Shown in pieces: positions 56,729 to 64,000 of a DNA stretch of 64,000 nt (the stretch's first letter is position 1; every line of letters begins with the position of its first letter). Source of the stretch: Taxillus chinensis (lineage: Eukaryota; Streptophyta; Magnoliopsida; Santalales; Loranthaceae); assembly GCA_023512835.1 (NCBI GenBank), contig CM042085.1:37092324-37156323 (forward strand), given 5' to 3'. Made by a program: the position numbers and the translations under genes. Below the pieces are notes generated by a model. That model saw only the letters and a program-made list of their open reading frames with translations, was not told the DNA's origin and did no database searches.

Positions 56729-57724
56729 CTAAAAAGGTCTACCGAGAGGATTGCACAATCTATGGGGGAGAAAATGCTTTATAAATTATTCGAGTAATAC
56801 CCCCCCGTATATGTCTCATGACATCTTTCCTGGCTGTCTATTCGAGGGGGAGCCTTTCATTGAAAGGATCGAATGATCTACGGGGGAGCCTAAGCTTCAT
56901 CTGTTACCTCAGTAATAACCCCCTAATAGGTCTCAGATACTCCCTCCTCTAAACCTTTACTTCCGGATCTGACTGGACATGCGTTGTTGAAACAGAATTG
57001 TGGCATGCTTGGATGTATTTTTTTTTCTTCAACCATGCATTTTAATCGGATAATCAACTGCTTGCTTTTGACATGTGTCCACTTCCTCATTTTTCACTCA
57101 TAAATCCTAGTTTCGTCAAATCATATGATTTTTAATTAATCTTAGCTACGTCGTTCAGCAGGACAGTTTCGCTGTGTTGACCTATATGAACTTGTGTATT
57201 TATTATCTGACATATGCCCTGATTCAGTCACATTGATCATTCTCTAGTATGTATATGTCTGTTTCATTCTTTGTAATGCAAAGTTCTGCTACTCATTAGT
57301 TCGGATTATATAGCTCTTCACTGACTATTTTCTCCTATCCGTACTAATCCTTGCCTGTTAAGCTTTTGTACTTTTAGCTTATTTTTGTGAAGCTACAGGT
57401 TCAGATTTTCTTTGCACCCTTATCAATAAATCCAGTCCATAGTCTTGGATTTGAAGTGTTGTGGTACTTCTCTTCTCTCCGACTTATTAACAGTAAAGAA
57501 ATCTACTTTTCTCTCACCGCACTCTGTTACTATGGACACGGTCTACTTTTCATCCGGATACTCGTTACTCGACTATCGTTGATTCTGGATGATTGTCGGT
57601 TCATTCCTCCGGACTCCTGACACTGTCAAATTGCGATAATCCATGTCTTATTTTATATCGTGTGCTTTTGAGGAGGAATAATGATGATTCATTAAATGCA
57701 TGTCTCGGGATTTCATTCCTTCAA
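56729..57724 (+). other. Hybrid: pol/third-ORF spacer
   Basis: It corresponds to copia-1 from about 15005 down to about 14035 (opposite strand): two CTACGGGGGAG-type purine blocks (about 56760 and 56878) and GAGGAGGAATAATGATGATT near 57671. No coding sequence. It ends before the third ORF. Confidence 0.75.
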
Positions 57725-58535
57725 CCATGATCACTCCTTATGCATTTAATGCTCAGTCTTTGTGAGTTGCTTATCCAGTTGAAGAGATCAATAAGGTATT
57801 CAAAGGTTTGATCCTTAGACTTCAGGAACAACACCCATGTGTACCTAGTGAAGTCATCGATAACCACAAGGGTATATCTCGCACCAGCTAGAGAAGCGAT
57901 AGAAATAGGCCACAGAGGTCCATATGAAGAAGTTGTAAAGGAGCAGTTATTAAATTAACTGATTTGCTCTTAAAACTATGTTTGGTCTATTTGCCAAGTT
58001 GACATTCTCGACAGAGAGTATCTCTGGAAAATTTATGTTTAAGCAGGCCAGAAACCAAATCAAGCGACACTAATTTAGACGGAGTTTTAAAATTTAAATG
58101 TGTGCAACGCTTGTGCCATAGCCAACTTTCTTCATGTGATGCTGTAGTGAGAAAGCATACAGGGTCAGAAGAATTATTTCTTAAGACCACTGAGTATATG
58201 TCCCCATCTCTTGATCCGGATAACTTAATATCACCAGATAAGTTATCTCTAACTGTGTAGGTGTTGGACATAAAGGAGACAGTAAATCCTTTGTCACATA
58301 AATTACTGACACTCAGCAGATTATGTTTCAAACCCTCGACTAGTGCAACTCCAGTGATTGATACACAACCGTTGCTATTGTCATTTGCTATTGTCTCCAT
58401 ATGTTACGAATGGTGCACGTTTATCATTTACATTGATTAGTAAAGACTCATCACCCGTCATATGTCCGAAGCATCCGCTATCAAGTATCCACTTGCTTTG
58501 ATTGATCTTTGACTTCAAGTGGGATGGAAGTGAAT
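57725..58535 (-). pseudogene. copia-2 integrase N-terminal part and protease
   Basis: It resumes the copia-2 integrase (complement of CATGATCACTCC, the second catalytic Asp region). It includes the zinc finger (WLWHKRCTHLNF, LCRECQLGK) and a ~137-codon open piece at 57987-58400. Protease follows with DSGCFGHMTGDESLL near 58440-58490. Stops and small deletions occur near 57985 and 58400. Confidence 0.85.
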
Positions 58536-59210
58536 TCCAAAGATGCTCTTACAAGACAACAGATTACACTTTTGGTGCCCAAACTTGTTTCGGGCAGTTA
58601 GGAGAAGTAATAGCAATGTTAACTATTCCGGATTTTACTTTGTTAGTAACCTTAACTTTCCAAGTTAACTTAGCCTTTTCCATATTAGATGCTTGTTTAA
58701 GTTGGGTTTTCTTGGGAGAGACACTCCGAATAGTTTTGGATTTTGTTTTGCCAGAGGAACCCTTTTTGATAAACTGATTTTTATTAATGTGAATTTGATT
58801 ACATAACTAGTTATCTGAAAGACTCTAACACTCATAATGATAGTGGCCTATTTCTCTACAGATCGAACAGACACTATGGTGTGGAGTTACAATAGGGGAT
58901 ACAGGTTTCTTAAGTTTAACAGTTTTTCTACTCTATTCCCTATGGCCTAATCCTCTATGAACGGGTGACGTACTCTTGGCCCTAGATGCGTCAACCTTAG
59001 CCTTTCCTTTGTTTCGGGTGCTACAGTTTTGGATTTAACTGCAGTAGCCTGCCCTTCATCTTTTAGTACGGGTGCTACTACTTCGGGACTAGCAGTAACA
59101 GCCTATCTTCCACAGTCATAGACTATGGTGCCACCTGAAACAAAACCATCCAACAGTTTAGATGTACTAACAGGATATAAGTTGGTTAGTTTTGGAATGA
59201 AGTCTGGAGG
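58536..59210 (-). pseudogene. copia-2 gag C-terminal remnant
   Basis: The complement gives the KQVWAPKV end, a Lys/Ser-rich region, the CCHC CSICREIGHYHYEC near 58830-58873 and, at 59103-59210, PPDFIPKLTNLYPVSTSK with SGGTIVYDCG. Several frames. It is cut at 59211 by a deletion joining it to LTR sequence through a shared GCAC. Confidence 0.82.
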
Positions 59211-60315
59211 GCACGCACATTTCATATACAACACTGCAAATATTTCATATACAATACTGCAAATATATATAGACATTCTAGTACTCGCGCGTATCAGTTT
59301 TTCCTTTGTATGCACGCACATTTCATATACAACACTGCAAATATATATATAGACATCCTAGGAATCTATCTTGGAACTGTATTTTCCGAGCACTGTGTAA
59401 ACATTAAGTTCATCTCGGAAAATGCTTTTGCTTTAACTGCTACGGATGTGGAGCTCAAAATATTGGAAGCATAAGTAAATTGAATTACTTTGCTTGATTC
59501 CAATTGCATTTGGAACTACATCCACATCTCCGAGTGTTCCACGTGTAGGACAGTTTAGCTCTTCAATGAGTTTGTCTTACATCGGGACACAGCGAGCTGA
59601 TAACATAAATGCGGTATGGATAAGTTGAAGTAGCGTCCTTTTAGTCCGATATAGATTTCCTTACTCCGTATCAACGAAGCTCGAATCCTTACTCCGTGTC
59701 AGTTGTTGCTTACTCCGTGTAAATGAAGTCCTGAAATCCTTACTCCATGTCAGCACTTCCTTACTCCGCATGAAGTAGATGTGCGGAATCCTTATTCCGC
59801 ATCAGTGCTTCCTTACTCTGTGTGAGTTCCTTACTTCGCTTGAGTAATGGTTCGGATTCCTTATTCCGCATTAGTTGTCCTTACTTCGCACCAGTCATTT
59901 CTTACTCCGCTCGAATGAAAGACTCGGATTCCTTAGTCCGTATCTTCTTTTCCTTAGACAGCTGGAGCGAAAGACTTAATTTCTTTCTCCGCAATAAATC
60001 TCTCTTACTTCGTATGTGTTGTAGACTCGGATTCTCACTCCGTATAAATTGACTTAGTGCAAATAAAAATGTGGATTCCTTAGTCATTTTGTCAAGTGAT
60101 TACTCCGAATGAAGACTTGGTTATTTACCAAGTGTTTGACGACACTCATGGTAATCCAGATCAGGATTATATATCTTGTCCTTCGCTTTGCTCTCTGAGT
60201 GTAAGTCCAGTTTAGGATTTTATCTTCTGCAAGCTTAGAATAAACATGAAACATCTCATATCAAATTACATATGGTTTTTAACAACATCATCCAAATTAT
60301 GGGTTTGATCCAACA
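59211..60315 (-). mobile_element. 5' LTR remnant of copia-2
   Basis: It matches 62541-63465 and 43660-44673 and ends GATCCAACA at 60315. The left ~275 bp of the LTR are missing. A ~108-bp stretch with CACGCACATTTCATATACAA is duplicated in tandem at 59211-59340. The CTTACTCCG array is at about 59650-60110. Confidence 0.82.
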
Positions 60316-61545
60316 TCCTTACTGCTTGCTGGGAATAAAAAAACACAAGAGTTTGTGTGTGTTGCTGTTCTGTTTGTCATGCTTAATGCTTGCTGGGAAT
60401 GAGATGGAAACAGAAATAGGGGTTCGTGTGTGTGCTATTGCTGTTGTTTGTTATCGATATTTGCTTGGTGGGATATTGATGAAAAACGAAAATAAGAAAT
60501 AAAGGGCAAATCATAACAATGAATATGTGATCATGGTTGGTGTTATCCAGTGTGAGACAATGCTTTTTAAAGGATCATGCTTTTCAATTGCTGATGTGGA
60601 TTATGTTTGTTGTGTAATTTTTCAAGGATCGTCTTGGTTGCTATGTTTCTTTTCTTTTTTTTTTTGGTTCCTTGGTTCTCATGTTATTTTCCTTGTTTTT
60701 CCTATATATATCTATTTGGTGAGTGTGCTGAACAAGTTCCTGATGTGGAAACCATGTCTCCCCTGCCTGTATAGCTCTGTCTCTAGTTTGGTCAATCTGG
60801 ACGTTATAAACATGATGGGTTTAGATTTAATTTGTGTTCTTTTTCACCATCATTTCATTTCGTTCTCAGTTGGCCTTAGGAAAATGTTAACTTTGGGCCA
60901 ATAACAATTTTGTAATATTCAGTTGTAAACTTGTAAAAAAAAAAGAAGAAAAAAAAAAGAAAAGAAAAAAGAAGAAAAAAAAGAGAGAAAAGAAGAAAGA
61001 GAAAGAAAAAAGAGAGTGTGGACCTTTTTTTTTATTTTGTGGATGGCACTCTCATACACATCACTTGCATTTGTGTTTATGCATTTTGTTTAGTATTTTT
61101 TAAAAAACACCTTTTAAATAAAAATGTTTTCTAAATAATGACTAAAAACCAACATTTTTCTTAAAAACATTTTCTAAAAAAAATTCAAATAAAAAAATGT
61201 TTTCTAGAAAAAAAAAAAAAAGAAGTTTTGCAAACAAACAAACAAAAAAAATCTTTTCCAAACAAAAAAAACACTTGGTCATTTCCTTCTCTTATTTACC
61301 ACTGTCGTAGCATAATTGCTTTAATAAAAAACTTTCTTAAATAAAAAATATTTTCTAAACAACAAAAAAATAAATAAAAAAGGGGGTTTTCTAAGTTAAG
61401 TCGAGCTTTGTCTTTTCTTCTGATTTTCCCTTAGTTTTCACCTTTAATGTCATTGCGCATATTTGGTTTAAAAAAGAAAAAGAAAAAGAAAGAGTTTTCC
61501 AAACAAAAACAAAAGTGAAAAATGTTTTTCAAGCAAGCAAAAAAA

Positions 61546-61576
<31 letters not shown>

Positions 61577-62241
61577 AAAAAAAAAAAAAAAAAAAACCAT
61601 GTCAATACTTGTGCCTTTTTATTTTTAATACTTTGTTTTTTTCTTTTTGCTATTATTTTTATCTTTTTGTAACTATTTAGTTTAGAACGTCAAACATAGG
61701 ACTTAGGATTAATTTAACCTTAGTTTTTTCTTTAGACTTTTTGATAACAAAAAATTAACTTAGAACAAACTATAGAATCCCCTTTAGAACTTTGGGCAAA
61801 TTAAGTTTAGTGGTTAAACTTCAATAAAGAATTAAAAAAAACAAACCGTTAGGACTCCTTTTAGCTGCTTGGAACAAATTGGACTTAATTTCAACTTTAA
61901 AAAACAACTTAGGAAAATAAAAAGAATTATACCTTTAGGCTGTGTGAAATTCAACATTACTTTTAGACTAGTTAAACTTAGGCAACAGTTAAAGCAAGTT
62001 AGAAACCTCCAATTCTTTAGATAGGTACCGAAAGGGCATCATGGGGGTGCTAGTACTACCCCATGTGTAATCAACTCCGAGCCCATACCTAAGCGACATA
62101 AATAATTTCCTTTTAGGTGACCAACCGCACCCTAAAAATGGTTGATGACGACTTCATATTTTTCATCACCATTCGGCTGAAGGTTGGGGGGAATCGCACC
62201 CAAAAAGCCGTTTCCCTCTTGAAAGAAATCCGGTGATGACA
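60316..62241 (+). mobile_element. 3' LTR of Ogre-B, right part
   Basis: It continues the LTR from 43418. It contains long purine/A-rich tracts (60938-61015, 61200-61590), the AAACCGTTAGGACTCCTTTT word seen at the 5' LTR deletion junction, and the conserved terminal ~230 bp ending GTGATGACA. The ATATG duplication follows. Open frames at 60272-60904 match no known protein and are poorly conserved in the other LTR. Confidence 0.85.
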
Positions 62242-62264
62242 ATATGTGTAGGTCCCAAAGTGCG
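62242..62264. other. Flank of Ogre-B target site
   Basis: ATATG (duplication) plus 18 bp of the sequence Ogre-B inserted into, before a new LTR starts at 62265. Confidence 0.7.
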
Positions 62265-63465
62265 TGTTGGTCCCTTGGAGCCAAGAGGGGGGTGAATAGG
62301 CTCTTAATGAAATTATTTTCTCACTCAGGCACAACACTAATTCTAGTTAAAAGAAATATTCAGTGCGGAAGATAACCAGATAGTAGAATTGTTTTGTTTT
62401 ATTATCTAAAGATAATTACAACAAAAGGCACAACAATTATAGTTGATAGCAACAATACTCTCTTTTACAAGTTACACACACACTGGCTAGATTATCTCTA
62501 TTTTGCTCTAGTACTCGCGCATATCAGTTCTTCCTTTGTATGCACGCACATTTCATATACAACACAGCAAATATATATATAGACATCCTAGGAATCTTTC
62601 TTGGAACTGTATTTTCCGAGTACTGTGTAAACATTAAGTTCATCTCGGAAAATGTTTTTGCTTTAACTGCTACGGATGTGGAGCTCAAAATATTGGAAGC
62701 ATAAGTAAATTGAATTACTTCGCTTGATTCCAATTGCATTTGGGACTGCATCCACATCTCCGAGTGTTCCACGTGTAGGACAGTTTAGGTCTTCAACGAG
62801 TTTGTCTTACATCGGGACACAGCGAGCTGATAACATGAATGCGGTATGGATAAGTTGAAGTAGGGTCTTCTTAGTCCGGTGTAGATTTCCTTACTCCGTA
62901 TCAGTTATTGCTTACTCCGTGTAAATGAAGTCCTGAAATCCTTACTCCGTGTCAGTGTTTCCTTACTCCGCATGAGGTAGATATGCGGAATCCTTATTCC
63001 GCATCAGCGCTTCCTTACTCCGCTTGAGTAATGGTTCAGATTCCTTATTCCGCATTAGTTGTCCTTACTCCGCATCAGTCATTTCTTACTCTGTTCGAAT
63101 GAAAGACTAGGATTCCTTAGTCCGTATCTTCTTTTCCTTAGACAGCTGGAGTGAAAGACTTAATTTCTTTCTCCGCAATAAATCTCTCTTACTCCGTACG
63201 AGTTGTAGACTCGGATTCTCATTCGGCATAAATTGACTTAGTCCAATCAAGAATAAAAGCGCGGATTCCTTAGTCGTTTTGTCAAGTGATTAGTCCATAC
63301 GAAGGGTCCTTACTCCGAATGAAGACTTGGTTATTTACCAAGTGTTTGACGACACTCATGATAATCCGGATCAGGATTACATATCTTGTCCTTTGTTTTG
63401 CTCTCTGAGTGTAAGTCCAGTTTAAGATTTTATCTTCTGCAAGCTTAGAATAAACAGAAACATCT
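62265..63465 (-). mobile_element. copia-2-type LTR, cut by a chromovirus LTR
   Basis: It begins TGTTGGTCCCTTGGAGCC and is the only copy of this LTR subfamily with its left end intact here. It matches 43419-44673. It breaks at ...AAACATCT, where other copies continue with CAAATCAAATTACAT, because another LTR begins at 63466. The CTTACTCCG array is at about 62890-63320. Confidence 0.88.
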
Positions 63466-64000
63466 TGTCACTCCCTGGATTTCCAACCCGAGGAAACCGG
63501 TTCGTGACTCCCCTTTACCCACCCGGTGGGCAAGGGATAGATGTACCAAATCCAACACATTCATAATAATCCACAATAAATAGCAAAAAGGCAAACCACT
63601 TATCTTTATTAAGTTCCAAAATCCATTACATCATCTTTAATTGGAGTTACAATAGTTTCAACATAACATTTGACAAAACACTCAAATAACAAAAGGAGTA
63701 AAGCCACAAGGCAGAAAGTCTTCCACCTTGGTGTTCCCACCTAACGCCTGTAGGTCCCTCTCAAGAAAACAAATACAGTAGGAGGGGTGAGCAACCACAG
63801 CTCAGTAGGGATCATGTCTCCCCAACCCATCCCATGCTCCTAGCATCTACATGCCGTGTGTACAAGTGTAGTGTCGTGATACAATTATTTCAACCAATAT
63901 AACGGTAAGCCATCAGCAAAAACAAATATTTCAAATAGCCACACAAGCTAACACATGAGCAGTCTCGGGCTTCCACAGCCACCGGGTTTCACAAAACAGT
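63466..64000 (-). mobile_element. Chromovirus-type LTR, runs off the window
   Basis: It starts TGTCACTCCCTGG, aligning with the end of the 7317-9081 LTR read in reverse. It carries the conserved block (CACCTTGGTGTTCCCACC, TAACGCCTGTAGG) at 63723-63754 and CATCCCATGCTCCTAGCATC at 63828-63847. It inserted into the copia-2-type LTR; the right end and duplication are outside the window. Confidence 0.85.

Larger units (their letters stand above)
51773..57724 (+). mobile_element. Hybrid: TRIM-like 5' LTR joined to SIRE-like gag-pol, inserted in copia-2
   Basis: A 5952-bp plus-strand block inside the minus-strand copia-2 integrase; removing it rejoins the copia-2 reading. It begins with a 218-bp TG...CA sequence (51773-51990) unlike the copia-1 LTR, then the iMet primer site and copia-1-type gag, protease, integrase and part of RT. 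A ~1.4-kb segment (rest of RT and RNase H) is missing at 56729. The block ends in the pol/third-ORF spacer without a third ORF or 3' LTR. No target duplication is visible. Confidence 0.8.
43419..60315 (-). mobile_element. Second SIRE-like copia element (copia-2), interrupted and truncated
   Basis: Minus strand, same order as copia-1 but a different LTR subfamily. 3' LTR about 43419-44673; polypurine tract 44674-44686; broken third ORF 44820-47600; spacer; RNase H/RT 49288-50685; integrase 50686-51772 and 57725-58380; protease 58380-58535; gag C-terminus 58536-59210; then 5' LTR remnant 59211-60315. The opposite-strand hybrid (51773-57724) splits the integrase. The first bases of the 3' LTR are lost and no clear duplication is seen. 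The left part of the 5' LTR, the primer site and most of gag are deleted at 59211. Confidence 0.85.
24011..62241 (+). mobile_element. Tat/Ogre-type Ty3/gypsy element B, split by nested insertions
   Basis: It is bounded by a perfect 5-bp duplication, ATATG, at 24006-24010 and 62242-62246. The 5' LTR is 24011-25114, the Arg-type primer site 25117-25134, and a long 5' UTR is followed by gag in three pieces (26480-26695, 35135-35901, 37908-38085). A repeat-rich 3' UTR runs to 42164, and the 3' LTR is 42165 to about 43418 plus 60316-62241. Nested inside: a chromovirus-like element, a solo LTR, copia-2 and the hybrid inside copia-2. No Tat pol is visible; a gap of 500 N lies at 39586-40085. Confidence 0.85.

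Noticed and set aside
60527..60904. 125-codon hydrophobic frame in Ogre-B 3' LTR
   Set aside because: Phe/Leu/Val-rich from T-rich DNA; not conserved at the matching place in the first LTR (about 4360-4740).
1..64000. Host protein-coding gene or tRNA gene
   Set aside because: All long frames were assigned to retroelements or low-complexity DNA; no cloverleaf with A/B boxes was recognised by eye. A tRNAscan-SE and BLASTX run would settle it.

Overview
The window is a block of nested plant LTR retrotransposons. I could not recognise any host gene, tRNA, rRNA or CRISPR array. The evidence for a plant is direct: Ty1/copia elements with a long third ORF (SIRE/Maximus type), Ty3/gypsy elements of the Tat/Ogre, Athila and Del/Tekay chromovirus types, and primer-binding sites matching initiator-Met tRNA and the Tat/Ogre Arg-type primer. 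A flowering plant, probably a eudicot with a repeat-rich genome, fits best; the species cannot be named from this stretch.

Layout, left to right. 1-5643 is the 3' end of one Tat/Ogre element (tandem-repeat 3' UTR, then a long 3' LTR), split by a solo chromovirus LTR at 1698-3508 with a perfect TCCAT duplication. 5644-7260 is a loose copia IN/RT fragment joined to the 3' end and LTR (7317-9081) of a chromovirus. 9082-24005 is an Athila remnant (integrase C-terminus and 3' region), split by a complete 13.1-kb SIRE-like copia element (copia-1, 9445-22525, minus strand, TSD TCCGC). In copia-1 gag and pol are badly broken, but a 911-codon third ORF is fully open.

24011-62241 is a second Tat/Ogre element, closed by an ATATG duplication 38 kb apart. 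Its gag is split by a chromovirus-like element (26701-35129, minus) and by a solo LTR (35902-37902, TSD CGGCC). A 500-N gap lies in its 3' tandem repeats. Its 3' LTR is split by a second, related SIRE-like element (copia-2, about 43419-60315, minus). The copia-2 integrase is in turn interrupted by an opposite-strand hybrid (51773-57724), in which a short TRIM-like LTR and primer site are joined to copia-1-type gag-pol. The window ends with another copia-2-type LTR (62265-63465) cut by a further chromovirus LTR (63466 onward).

Most notable: the third ORF joins an N-terminal domain resembling plant transposon protein families to a C-terminal SUMO-protease-like (ULP1/C48) domain with all catalytic residues visible. 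The TRIM/SIRE hybrid, a probable intron inside the chromovirus LTRs, and paired ACGT palindromes in the LTR promoter also deserve attention. Element names (copia-1, copia-2, Ogre-A, Ogre-B) are local labels. Clade calls rest on motif recognition by eye, without database searches.
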